In this document: one piece after another, positions 18,972 to 27,114 of the stretch
How positions within the stretch are numbered: the first letter of the stretch is position 1
Layout: each line of letters opens with the position of its first letter
Assembly (NCBI RefSeq): GCF_003610255.1
Contig: NZ_RAPS01000001.1
Location: forward strand, 1,736,001 to 1,800,000
Source of the DNA: Streptomyces sp. TLI_171
Lineage (GTDB): Bacteria; Actinomycetota; Actinomycetes; Streptomycetales; Streptomycetaceae
Length of the DNA: 64,000 bases
Direction: 5' to 3'
Program-made: the position numbers and the translations under genes
Notes under the pieces: model-generated
What the model was told of the DNA's origin: nothing
The model's input: the letters and a program-made list of their open reading frames with translations, nothing else
The model's database searches: none

Positions 18972-19307
18972 CTACTCCACCGTCCACCCGATGTGGCCGA
19001 TGCCGGTGGAGTAGAAGGCGCAGTGACCGGAGGACTCCTCGACCCGGCCCGGCTGGACCGTCACCGAGTTGCCCGTGACGTCCGGCGCCAGGCCGCAGAC
19101 GATGTCCGCGTGGAAGGTGATCGGGCCGCCGGTGTTGTTCTGGCAGTCCACTCCCCCGTACAGCGGGTCGTTGTTGTGCACCCAGGTGGTGCAGTCCAGC
19201 CCCGAGCGGATCGCGGCCGGTGCGGCCGGCGCCGCGGCGGCGGGCAGGACGGTGCCGGCCGCGATCAGCGCGGCGGCGAGGGACAGGACGGTGGCGCGGT
19301 GCTTCAA
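18972..19307 (-). CDS. Small secreted four-cysteine protein
   Basis: The 111-residue product starts at TTG 19307, preceded by GGGAG at good spacing; no ATG or GTG is better placed. A clear signal peptide (HRATVLSLAAALIAAGTVLPAAAAPAAPA) gives a mature domain of about 80 residues. It has four cysteines (LDCTTW, VDCQNN, IVCGLA, GHCAF), enough for two disulfides. The sequence TFHADIVCGLAPDV and WVHNNDPLYGG suggest a compact beta-rich secreted domain. I do not recognise a family beyond similar streptomycete hypothetical proteins. It lies 26 bases before the serine hydrolase gene on the same strand. Confidence 0.7.
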   Translation of the reverse strand: MKHRATVLSLAAALIAAGTVLPAAAAPAAPAAIRSGLDCTTWVHNNDPLYGGVDCQNNTGGPITFHADIVCGLAPDVTGNSVTVQPGRVEESSGHCAFYSTGIGHIGWTVE

Positions 19308-19415
19308 CTCTGCTCCCGGTGACGAGGACTGATGGTCCGACGGACTCCTTCCCGGACCGATCCCTGCGTATACCAACTCTTTCGGGTGATCCGACTCCGG
19401 GCCAGAATGGCGGGC

Positions 19416-19940
19416 ATGGACGACTCCGCCACCAACCTCGACGAGATCCTCGACGTGGTAGACGAGCAGGACCGGGTGCTGCGCACCGCGCCCCGCTCCG
19501 AGGTCTACCGCGACGGCCTGATCCACCGCTGCGTCTTCATCCTGGTCCGCGACCCGCAGGGCCGGATCTTCACCCACCGCCGCACCCCCACCAAGGCCTT
19601 CGCCCCGAACTACTACGACTGCTTCGTGGGCGGCGTGGTCGGCGCCGGCGAGAGCTACGCCGACGCCGCCGTCCGGGAGGCCGAGGAGGAGCTCGGCGTC
19701 ACCGGCGTCCGCACCCGCCCGCTGTTCCGCTTCCTCTACACCGACGGCGACCGCTACACCTGGTGGTCCGACGTCCACGAGGCCGAGTGGGACGGCCCGG
19801 TCTCCCCGCAGGAGTCCGAGGTCGGCTGGTACGGCTGGCTCACCGAGACCGAACTCGCCGACCGCCTGGACACCTGGGACTTCGTCCCCGACGGCCGCGA
19901 GGCCTACCGCCGCTACCAGGAGCTGCGCGCCACCGGCTGA
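19416..19940 (+). CDS. NUDIX hydrolase
   Basis: The product is about 174 residues from ATG 19416; an ATG at 19407 is also possible. The NUDIX box is complete (GAGESYADAAVREAEEELGV, preceded by FVGGVV), with the REAEEE metal-binding glutamates. The N-terminal DVVDEQDRVLRTAPRSEVYRDGLIHRCVFILV is typical of the group that includes IPP isomerase-like and YfcD-type hydrolases. The substrate is unknown. The gene stands alone between the small secreted protein gene (divergent) and the TetR gene. Confidence 0.85.
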   Translation: MDDSATNLDEILDVVDEQDRVLRTAPRSEVYRDGLIHRCVFILVRDPQGRIFTHRRTPTKAFAPNYYDCFVGGVVGAGESYADAAVREAEEELGVTGVRTRPLFRFLYTDGDRYTWWSDVHEAEWDGPVSPQESEVGWYGWLTETELADRLDTWDFVPDGREAYRRYQELRATG

Positions 19941-19994
19941 CCTGCCCCGATCCGCGCTGTCCCCCGCCGCCCCCGACGAACTAGGGTGGGCGGC

Positions 19995-20783
19995 ATGGCT
20001 TCCCGTACGCCGTCCGTGGCGCCCCGCGCGGAGGAACAGCGACCCGCCCGCACCCCCCGGCGGCGGCTCAGCGTCGACGAACGCCGCGAGCAGCTCATCG
20101 CGGTCGCCCTCGAACTGTTCTCGGACCGCGCCCCCGAGGACGTCTCCATCGACGACATCGCGGCCGCCGCCGGGGCCTCCCGCCCGCTGGTCTACCACTA
20201 CTTCCCGGGCAAGCAGGCGCTCTACGAGGAGGCCCTGCGGCGGGCCGGGCGCGAACTCGCCGGCCGCTTCGAGGAGCCCGCCGACGGCCCGCTCTCCGAG
20301 CGACTGCTCCGCGTCATGGGCCGCTACCTCGACTTCGTCCAGTCGCACGCCGCCGGCTTCACCGCCCTGCTGCGCGGCGGCTCGGTCGCCGCCAGCCCCG
20401 ACGCGGACGCCGTCATCGACCAGGTCCGGCGGGCCGCGCAGGAGCAGATCCTGCTCCACCTCGGCCTGCCCGAACCCAGCCCCACCCTGCGCCGCACCGT
20501 CCGGGCCTGGATCGCCAACGCCGAGATCAGCTCGCTCGACTGGCTCACCGATCGGCCCGTCCCCGCCGAGACCCTCCAGCTCCAGCTGGTCCAGGAACTG
20601 GTCGCCGCGCTCGCCGTCGCCGCCACCCGGGACCCCGAACTCGCCACCCTGCTCGGTGAGTTCTTCGCGTCCGAACGCCCCGACGGCCCCACCGGCCGGC
20701 TGGTGCGCGACCTCACCGCCACCCTGGCCACCCCCGCCCTCACCGAATCCCTGCTCCGCCTCGCCGGCCCGCCCACCCCCTGA
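19995..20783 (+). CDS. TetR-family transcriptional regulator
   Basis: The 262-residue regulator starts at ATG 19995; GTG 19986 is possible. The N-terminal helix-turn-helix is standard (RREQLIAVALELFSDRAPEDVSIDDIAAAAGASRPLVYHYFPGKQALYEEAL, about residues 28-80). The rest is an all-helical ligand-binding domain with no recognised ligand. It is followed after 146 bases by the NPF-repeat gene on the same strand, and preceded by NUDIX with a 54-base gap. Its targets are unknown. Confidence 0.85.
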   Translation: MASRTPSVAPRAEEQRPARTPRRRLSVDERREQLIAVALELFSDRAPEDVSIDDIAAAAGASRPLVYHYFPGKQALYEEALRRAGRELAGRFEEPADGPLSERLLRVMGRYLDFVQSHAAGFTALLRGGSVAASPDADAVIDQVRRAAQEQILLHLGLPEPSPTLRRTVRAWIANAEISSLDWLTDRPVPAETLQLQLVQELVAALAVAATRDPELATLLGEFFASERPDGPTGRLVRDLTATLATPALTESLLRLAGPPTP

Positions 20784-20929
20784 GCCGGCCCCGTCGACGT
20801 CCCCGCTCCCCCATCACCCCCACTGGCCCCAGCCGTCCCTCCGCTCCACCCGACCCAACTTCTTGAGTCGTCCACGTCTGATAAAAAGTGCCTGAACTGT
20901 CCACACCCGAGAGCGAGGGGGCTCGGCGA

Positions 20930-23185
20930 ATGACGCAGGACGGCTTCGCCGCCGCAGACCGGATCACGGCCACGCTGGACGCGGCGTGCGCCGCACTTCT
21001 CGGCAGCCGCGCCACCCACTACCCCGTCGACGCGCTCATCGCGTTCCGTCGGTCCCAACACCCCGCTGCCAAAGCGCTGTTCGGACTGCGGATCAGCCAG
21101 ATCGGCCCCGGCCTGCTCTCCGTTCCCCGGCTGGGCACGGTGGTCGAGGTGGCCGGCACCCGCCGCCCGAACGCGGCTGCGGGCCGCGAGGCCGTGCCGG
21201 TGCTGACCACCCGTTTCGGTGCGTCCGCACTCGGCCTGTCCGACGTCCCGTCAGCCTCCGCGCTGCACCTGTCGGTCGAGCCGAGCGCGCCGTCCGGCGA
21301 GCCGACCGTCGGCTTCACGCCGGCCCTCGCCGCACTGGCCGAGCCGCGGGTGACGGTCGCGCCCGACGAGTTGCCGACCGGCTCCGGCGTGGAGGCACGG
21401 CTGGTGGTCCCGCCGGCCTTCCACACCCTGACGGTCCGCGGGTCGGGCAACGCGCTGTCGGCGCACCTGGCGGAGACCGCCGAGGAGTTGTTCTCGGGCG
21501 CGTCGCCGGCCGAGCGCAACGACTTCGCGGTGGTCGCGGCGGTGCTCGCCGAGCAGTTCGCGGCGGCGGAGGTCGCGTACGCGGGTGTCGGCGCACTGCT
21601 GGTGAACGGCCGGCGTTCGCGGGTCTCGCTGGTGGTCTCGACGGTTCAGTGTGCGCAGCCGATCCAGGAGTTGGCGGTGGAGCTGTCCACCGAGCGCCCG
21701 GCCGCCGAGGTGTGGACGGTGCTGCTGCCGGCCGGCCCGGCGGCGGTCCTGGTGGAGAGCCGCGCGATGCCCGCGCTGAAGGAACTCCAGGACGGCAGCG
21801 GAGTGGTGGCCAGCACCGCCGTCGAGGCCTTCGTCCCGATGCCGGACGGCGCCACCGTGCTGACCGTCCAGCTCACCACCTCGGACGCCGAGGACTGGGA
21901 CCTCTACACCGCGGTCTTCGCCGACCTGCTCTGCTCGATCCAACTCGCCTGGGACGGCGTGGCGGTGGCGCCCGCCCCGGTTCCGGTCGGACGGGCGATC
22001 CCGGCCCAGGCCGCCGCTCCGACCCCTCCGGCCGCCCCGGCCCCGCAGCCGGAGCCGCAGCCGGAGCCGCGTGAGGCGCGGTCCGGTACGGCGGTCCGGG
22101 TGCCGCCGGCCGACTTCAACCCGTTCGCCACCCCGGCGCCGGCCGACCTGCCCGCGCAGGCCGCACCCGCCCCGGCCGCGCCGCAGCAGACCTACCAGGC
22201 CCCCGCCCCCGCCCCCGCCCCCGCCCCGGCCCCGGCCGAGCCCGCGCCGGTCCTGGCCTCGCTGGATCAGGCGGCCGCGCCCGCTCCGGCGCCGGCTCCT
22301 GGCTCGGACGAGGACAGGCCGAAGGGCACCCTGGTCAAGGTCCCGCCGGCCGACTTCAACCCCTTCGCCATGGCCGCCCCGCCGCCCGCGACTCCGGCAC
22401 CCGCAGCACCGGCTCCGGCCGCCGACCCCTTCGCGGGCAGCGACCCGTTCGCGGCGAGCGACCCGTTCGCCTCGCCGGACCCGTTCGCCGCGGCTCCGCC
22501 CGTTCCGGCCACGGCTCCGGCTCCGGCGCCGGCCGCCGAACCGGAGGCCGCCGACCCGACCAAGGGCACCCTGGTCAAGGTCCCGCCGCCGGACTTCAAC
22601 CCCTTCGCACCCCCGGCCCCCACCCCAGCCGCCGCAGCCACCACCGACGGCGAGGACGACGGCCAGCCGAAGGGCACCCTGGTCAAGGTCCCGCCGGCCG
22701 ACTTCAACCCCTTCGCCATGGCCACCCCGCCGCCCGCGACTCCCGCACCGGCCGCAGCGGCCCCGGCTCCGGTCGCCGCGGCCCCGCGCCCGGCAGCCGC
22801 GGCGGACCCGTTCGGCACCACGCTCTCCTCCGAGCCGTCGGACCCGTTCGGCACCGTCACCGGCCCGCCCAGCGGAATCCCGCCGCGGCCGACGGCCCCG
22901 CCGATCGTCCCGGCTCCGGCCCCGGCCGCGGAACCGGAGGCCGCCGACCCGACCAAGGGCACCCTGGTCAAGGTCCCGCCGCCGGACTTCAACCCCTTCG
23001 CACCCCCGGCCCCCACCCCCGCCGCCGCAGCCACCACCGACGGCGAGGACGACGGCCAGCCGAAGGGCACCCTGGTCAAGGTCCCCCCGGCCGACTTCAA
23101 CCCCTTCGCCATGGCCACCCCGCCGCCCGCGCCCGCCCAACCCCAGTCTCCGCCGCCCCCGCCCGCCACCAGCCCCTTCGGCTGA
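20930..23185 (+). CDS. Protein with NPF/DPF linear-motif repeats, unknown function
   Basis: The 751-residue product starts at ATG 20930 behind GAGGGGG. Residues 1 to about 345 form a folded, Ala-rich domain without signal peptide or clear membrane segment (LFGLRISQIGPGLLSVPRLGTVVEVAGT; later VLLPAGPAAVLVESRAMPALKEL and DWDLYTAVFADLLCSIQLAWDG). I do not recognise its family. The rest is Pro/Ala-rich and disordered. It carries six copies of a 16-residue element, consensus KGTLVKVPPADFNPFA, near residues 384, 465, 545, 581, 676 and 712, plus DPFA/DPFG clusters near 499-520 and 625-642. Each element ends in Asn-Pro-Phe. Two 201-base blocks (22538-22738 and 22931-23131) are almost identical, so the tail grew by duplication. 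The regular spacing suggests multivalent binding to a partner. Confidence 0.75.
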   Translation: MTQDGFAAADRITATLDAACAALLGSRATHYPVDALIAFRRSQHPAAKALFGLRISQIGPGLLSVPRLGTVVEVAGTRRPNAAAGREAVPVLTTRFGASALGLSDVPSASALHLSVEPSAPSGEPTVGFTPALAALAEPRVTVAPDELPTGSGVEARLVVPPAFHTLTVRGSGNALSAHLAETAEELFSGASPAERNDFAVVAAVLAEQFAAAEVAYAGVGALLVNGRRSRVSLVVSTVQCAQPIQELAVELSTERPAAEVWTVLLPAGPAAVLVESRAMPALKELQDGSGVVASTAVEAFVPMPDGATVLTVQLTTSDAEDWDLYTAVFADLLCSIQLAWDGVAVAPAPVPVGRAIPAQAAAPTPPAAPAPQPEPQPEPREARSGTAVRVPPADFNPFATPAPADLPAQAAPAPAAPQQTYQAPAPAPAPAPAPAEPAPVLASLDQAAAPAPAPAPGSDEDRPKGTLVKVPPADFNPFAMAAPPPATPAPAAPAPAADPFAGSDPFAASDPFASPDPFAAAPPVPATAPAPAPAAEPEAADPTKGTLVKVPPPDFNPFAPPAPTPAAAATTDGEDDGQPKGTLVKVPPADFNPFAMATPPPATPAPAAAAPAPVAAAPRPAAAADPFGTTLSSEPSDPFGTVTGPPSGIPPRPTAPPIVPAPAPAAEPEAADPTKGTLVKVPPPDFNPFAPPAPTPAAAATTDGEDDGQPKGTLVKVPPADFNPFAMATPPPAPAQPQSPPPPPATSPFG
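22538..22738 (+). repeat. 201-bp tandem-type coding repeat, copy 1
   Basis: These 67 codons carry two NPF elements and recur at 22931-23131 with about two base differences visible by eye. Identity is at DNA level, including third positions, which indicates recent duplication or gene conversion. Confidence 0.85.
22931..23131 (+). repeat. 201-bp tandem-type coding repeat, copy 2
   Basis: This is the second copy of the block at 22538-22738, offset by 393 bases and in the same reading frame. The spacer between the copies encodes the DPFG cluster. Confidence 0.85.
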
Positions 23186-23199
23186 TCCCACCCGACCCG

Positions 23200-23318
23200 A
23201 ACGGCGAGCCGCCCCGCGGCTCGCCGTTCGCGTTCCCGCCGGTCGGTGCGCCCGCCGGAAGGACCGCCGGGCCGGAGCGACATGGCGAGGCGGCCCGCGT
23301 CGGCCGCCTCCGAGCCAT
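23200..23318. terminator. Two terminator hairpins after the NPF-repeat gene
   Basis: AACGGCGAGCCGC (23200-23212) pairs with GCGGCTCGCCGTT (23216-23228). A second hairpin pairs GAGGCGGCC (23287-23295) with GGCCGCCTC (23302-23310), extended by ATGGC/GCCAT. They separate convergent genes and could act in both directions. Confidence 0.8.
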
Positions 23319-23339
23319 CCCATCCAGCCTGACGAGCCG

Positions 23340-23672
23340 TCAGTCCCCGGTCCGCTCCCGGTCGATGCGTTCGGCCAGGGCGGCCATCCGGTGGACCGTC
23401 TCGAAGTAGTGGGCCGCGTAGGGGTCCTGGGCGAAGGCGGGGAGGATTCGGGCGAGGGCGGCGAGGCGCCCGCGGAGGTGGGCGCGGTGGCGGGGGTCGA
23501 GGGGGCCGTCGAGGACGGCGGCGGCGCTGCCGGCGAGGACGGCGTGCAGGGTCACCAGGCATTGGCCCCCGGGTTCGCGCTGGTACCAGGCCGGGGGGAA
23601 GGGCATGGTGCTGACCTCGTCCCAGAGTTGCTCCAGGAGGTCGGTCCGGTCGTCCGCCATGGCGATGATCAT
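23340..23672 (-). CDS. Hypothetical protein, 110 residues
   Basis: The open frame begins MIIAMADDRTDLLEQLWDEVSTMPFPPAWYQRE, and ATG 23660 (MADDRT) is an equally good start; neither has a strong ribosome binding site. The protein looks soluble and helical with no motif I can name. Its codon pattern (G/C third positions) supports it as a real gene. It is convergent with the NPF-repeat gene. Confidence 0.55.
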   Translation of the reverse strand: MIIAMADDRTDLLEQLWDEVSTMPFPPAWYQREPGGQCLVTLHAVLAGSAAAVLDGPLDPRHRAHLRGRLAALARILPAFAQDPYAAHYFETVHRMAALAERIDRERTGD

Positions 23673-23914
23673 GCCGTACGACGGGCCACAGGGGAACGCA
23701 TCACACGCACATCTTCCTCACCTGACCCCCGCAGCACGCCCCACCCACCTCCATCGGGGAGGCCACGGTGCGCGGCCCCCGCCGAGCGGCCAGGTCGTGC
23801 CCCACCCCTGCACATGCCCGCTCCTCCCCCACCGGACCGGAGCTCTTCATGCGCAGACGTCGGTACCGTCTCTCCCTGCTCGCGACCGCGGGTGAGTGGC
23901 GAGTTGACGCGGCC

Positions 23915-24601
23915 TCAGGCGCGTCGGGCCAGGTGGACCACATCCGGCACGCCGCGCTCGACCGCGATCTCCTCGGTCCGGACGCCGGTGAACCCGGCGT
24001 TCCGCAGTGCCTGTTCGAAGGCGGTGGAGGGCCGGGCGCTCCAGACCGCCAGTACCCCGCCGGAGGTGAGCCGGGCGGCGGCAGCGGCCAGACCGCTCGG
24101 GCCGTACAGTCCGGTGTTGTCCTCGGTGACCGTCCAGTCGGGGCCGTTGTCGATGTCGAGGCAGAGCGCATCGTAGCGCTCGCCGTCGGCGGCGAGGTGC
24201 GCGACCAGGTCGGCGGGCACCACCTCCACCCGGGGGTCGTCCAGTGCCCCTGCCGAGAACGCGCCCAGCGGGCCGGTGCGGTGCCAGTCGATGATCGCCG
24301 GCTCGCGCTCCACCACGGCGATCCGCCCCCAGCGCGGTTCGGCGGCGGCGTGCGCCAGCGAGAAGCCGACGCCCAGCCCGCCGATCAGCACGCTCGGCCG
24401 CGCCGTGTCCAGTTCGTCCAACGCGGCCTGGACCAGCAGCCGTTCGGAGCGGCCGTCGGCGGTGTCCATCAGGAAGCAGCCGTTGGCGATGATCTCGTAC
24501 TGCCCGCCGCGCCGCCGCAGCACCACCTCGCCGTACGGGCCCTCCCGTCGGTCGACCACTTCGGCCTCGGGCAGGCCCTGACGGGTGGGCAGCAGGGACA
24601 T
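23915..24601 (-). CDS. Spermidine-synthase-like methyltransferase-fold protein
   Basis: The 228-residue protein has a Rossmann-type aminopropyl/methyltransferase fold. Key segments are the nucleotide-binding glycine loop (VLIGGLGVGFSLAHA), an acidic strand end (IAVVEREPAIIDWHR), and YDALCLDIDNGPDW in the position of the spermidine synthase catalytic Asp. The N-terminal beta part found in full-length spermidine synthases is short. The substrate is therefore uncertain, and a role in polyamine synthesis is not proven. ATG 24601 precedes SLLPTRQG. The gene is on the same strand as the glutamate transporter genes, 91 bases away. Confidence 0.75.
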   Translation of the reverse strand: MSLLPTRQGLPEAEVVDRREGPYGEVVLRRRGGQYEIIANGCFLMDTADGRSERLLVQAALDELDTARPSVLIGGLGVGFSLAHAAAEPRWGRIAVVEREPAIIDWHRTGPLGAFSAGALDDPRVEVVPADLVAHLAADGERYDALCLDIDNGPDWTVTEDNTGLYGPSGLAAAAARLTSGGVLAVWSARPSTAFEQALRNAGFTGVRTEEIAVERGVPDVVHLARRA

Positions 24602-24692
24602 CCGGCAACTCCTGGGGGCATCGGCACCGATCGTTGACCTACCGACCCTAACCGACCGACCCGGTCACCGAACGCTACGCCCGCCGCGGGCG

Positions 24693-25550
24693 CTACCCCT
24701 GCGGATCGGGCGTCACGCCCGCCGGGGCGATCGGCGCGCCGCCCTTCACCTTGGGGCTGCGCCGGCCGCGTCGCTCCAGCCATCTGGCGAACCAGGACAG
24801 CAGCAGACACATGCCGATGTACACGGGGGCGATCACCATCACGACCGGGATGAACGGCAGGTCGTAGTCCAGGTTGGTGGCGATCAGCTTGCCGGCGTGC
24901 AGGAACTCCTCGTAGGTGATGAGGAATCCGAGCGAGGTGTCCTTCAGCGCCACCACCAGCTGGCTGACGATGGTCGGCAGCATCGCCCGGTTCGCCTGCG
25001 GCACCAGCACGTACGCCATCACCTGGGTCTTGCGCAGGCCCAGCGCGTACGCCGCCTCCTTCTGGCCCTTGGGCACCGCGAGCACGCCGGCCCGGAACAC
25101 CTCGGCCAGCACCGAGCCGTTGTAGAGCGTCAGACCGGCGACCAGCGCCCACATCGCCGGGACCTTGAGGGCCACGAAGATGAAGAAGATCATCACCAGC
25201 AGCGGCATCGCCCGGAAGAACTCCACCACCACGGTGGACACCCAGCGCACCGCCCGGTGGTCGGAGAGCCGGCCGACGGCGAACAGCGCGCCGAACGGCA
25301 GCGCGAACAGCACCGTCCAGCCGAACGCCTTCAGGGTGTTGCCCAGGCCGCGCAGCAGCAGTTCCTGAACGCCCTTGTACTGGAAGGGCGACCACTTCGC
25401 GGCCGTGAACTGGTGGGTGTGGAACAGCATGTACACCACCCAGCCGAGCAGCGCCGCGATCACCACCAGCGCCAGGATGCCGTACAGCCGGTGCCGGGCC
25501 AGCGCCTTCGGTCCGGGCACGTCGTACAGCGCGGAGGACTCCACCGTCAT
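24693..25550 (-). CDS. gluD: Glutamate ABC transporter permease GluD
   Basis: The 285-residue polar amino-acid permease of the HisM family starts at ATG 25550, which overlaps the gluC stop as ATGA. It has about five hydrophobic segments after a cytoplasmic start (RLYGILALVVIAALLGWVVYML). The EAA-type loop is KGQKEAAYALGLRKTQVMAYVLVPQANR. The Lys/Arg-rich C-terminus is cytoplasmic. It pairs with GluC to form the channel for glutamate, as in the actinobacterial gluABCD system. Confidence 0.88.
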   Translation of the reverse strand: MTVESSALYDVPGPKALARHRLYGILALVVIAALLGWVVYMLFHTHQFTAAKWSPFQYKGVQELLLRGLGNTLKAFGWTVLFALPFGALFAVGRLSDHRAVRWVSTVVVEFFRAMPLLVMIFFIFVALKVPAMWALVAGLTLYNGSVLAEVFRAGVLAVPKGQKEAAYALGLRKTQVMAYVLVPQANRAMLPTIVSQLVVALKDTSLGFLITYEEFLHAGKLIATNLDYDLPFIPVVMVIAPVYIGMCLLLSWFARWLERRGRRSPKVKGGAPIAPAGVTPDPQG

Positions 25551-26191
25551 CGGGACACCGCCACCCGTCGCTCCAGCAGGTTGAACAGGGCGCTGATCGA
25601 CAGCGTCAGGATCAGGTAGCCGACCGCGATCCAGACGAAGGTCCAGACGATGCTGTAGCCCAGCTCGTTGATGGTCCGGTAGCTGCCGAGCAGTTCGACC
25701 ACGCTGAACGACCCGGCGATCGCGGTGTTCTTCGCCAGCGCGATCATCACGCTCCCCAGCGGGGCGACCACCGACCGGTAGGCCTGCGGCAGGATCACCA
25801 GGCCGAGGGTCTGACCGAACGTCATGCCCAGGCTGCGCGCCGCCTCGCCCTGCCCGGCCGGCACCGTGTTCACCCCGGAGCGCAGCGCCTCGCAGACGAA
25901 CGCCGAGGTGTAGCAGCCGAGTGCGAGGACCGCGAAGGTGAAGAACGGCAGCGTGATGTGGAACCGGGGCAGGCCCAGCACCACGATGAAGAACAGCAGC
26001 GTCAGCGGGGTGTTGCGCAGCACCGTCACCCACCCGGTGCCGAACACCCGCAGCGGCTTGACCGGCGAGACCCGGAAGCCCGCCATCAGCACGCCGAGCA
26101 CCAGCGACAGGGCGGCGCTGACCAGGGTCAGCCAGAGCGTGCCGAGGAACCCGTGCCAGTAGGTGGACCAGTTGTCGGTCAGGACCTTCAT
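25547..26191 (-). CDS. gluC: Glutamate ABC transporter permease GluC
   Basis: The 214-residue polar amino-acid permease has about five transmembrane segments (first at FLGTLWLTLVSAALSLVLGVLMAGF). The ATPase-contact loop is AGQGEAARSLGMTFGQTLGLVILPQAYR. It starts at ATG 26191, 13 bases after gluB, behind GGAGGGAGCACGG, and is translationally coupled to gluD. Confidence 0.9.
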   Translation of the reverse strand: MKVLTDNWSTYWHGFLGTLWLTLVSAALSLVLGVLMAGFRVSPVKPLRVFGTGWVTVLRNTPLTLLFFIVVLGLPRFHITLPFFTFAVLALGCYTSAFVCEALRSGVNTVPAGQGEAARSLGMTFGQTLGLVILPQAYRSVVAPLGSVMIALAKNTAIAGSFSVVELLGSYRTINELGYSIVWTFVWIAVGYLILTLSISALFNLLERRVAVSR

Positions 26192-26204
26192 CCGTGCTCC
26201 CTCC

Positions 26205-27104
26205 CTACTGGTACCGGTCGATGGGCGGCGGCTCGGGCGCGGGCACCCCGGACAGGCCGAGCGTCGCGTCGTAGGCCTTCTTCCAGTCGCCGTTCTCCTC
26301 GTGCCGCTGCAGCGCGTCGTCCAGCGCGAAGCGCAGCACGGTGTCGTTCTTCGGCACGCCGATGCCGTAGGGCTCGGAGGAGAACGGCTGCCCGGCGATC
26401 TTCAACTCGTCCGGCGCCTTCGCCGCGTAGCCCTGCAGGATCGCGTTGTCGGTGGTCACCGCGTCGACCTGATTGCTGATCAGGTTGTCCACGCAGGCCG
26501 AGTAGGTGTCGTAGCCGATCAACTTGGCCTGCGGGTAGTCCTTCTGGATCCGCTGGAACGGGGTGGACCCGGCCGCCGAGCAGACCTTGCGGCCGGCCAG
26601 GTCCTGCGGGCCGTTGATCTTGGTCTCGTTCTTTCGGACCAGCAGCGCCTGCCCGGCGACGAAGTACGGCCCGGCGAAGCCGACCAGCTTCTTGCGGTTG
26701 GCGTTGATGGTGTAGGTGCCCACGTAGTAGTCGACCTGTCCGTTCTGCAGCGCCGTCTCGCGGTTGGCGGAGGCGATGGTGCGGAACTCGACCTGCCCGG
26801 GCCCGAAGCCCAGGTCGGCGGCGACCATCTTGGCGATCTCGATGTCGAAGCCGGAGTACACGCCGCTGGCCGGGTTCTTCTGGCCCAGGTACGGCTGGTC
26901 CTCCTTGGCGCCGACCACCAGGTGGCCCCGCGAGCGGGCCGCGTCCAGGGTGGGCGAGCCGCTGATCGCGTCGGCGCTGCGCACCTGGTAGCTGGGCAGG
27001 GCGCTGGGCTGCGGGCCCTTGGGCGGCGGGGTGCCCTCCTTGCCGCAGGCGGCGGCCGCCAGCGCGGCGAGCCCCAGCAGCAGGGGCAGGACGTGTTTCC
27101 TCAC
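26205..27104 (-). CDS. gluB: Glutamate-binding lipoprotein GluB
   Basis: The 299-residue family-3 solute-binding lipoprotein starts at GTG 27104. The signal peptide ends in the lipobox LAAAAC, and lipidation is expected at Cys20. The mature protein has the usual two-lobe pattern (HLVVGAKEDQPYLGQKNP, YSGFDIEIAKMVAADLGFGP, VDYYVGTYTINANRKKLVGFAGPY). It lies between gluA and gluC, as in the Corynebacterium and Streptomyces gluABCD operons. Confidence 0.9.
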   Translation of the reverse strand: MRKHVLPLLLGLAALAAAACGKEGTPPPKGPQPSALPSYQVRSADAISGSPTLDAARSRGHLVVGAKEDQPYLGQKNPASGVYSGFDIEIAKMVAADLGFGPGQVEFRTIASANRETALQNGQVDYYVGTYTINANRKKLVGFAGPYFVAGQALLVRKNETKINGPQDLAGRKVCSAAGSTPFQRIQKDYPQAKLIGYDTYSACVDNLISNQVDAVTTDNAILQGYAAKAPDELKIAGQPFSSEPYGIGVPKNDTVLRFALDDALQRHEENGDWKKAYDATLGLSGVPAPEPPPIDRYQ

Positions 27105-27114
27105 CGGGCCCGCC

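Noticed and set aside
22079..23131. CRISPR-like or minisatellite array
   Set aside because: The repeats are coding, in frame and separated by variable low-complexity codons, and no cas genes are nearby; they are protein repeats.
23673..23914. A further small gene between the hypothetical gene and the spermidine-synthase-like gene
   Set aside because: Available frames have no start with a ribosome binding site and poor codon pattern; it is treated as intergenic.
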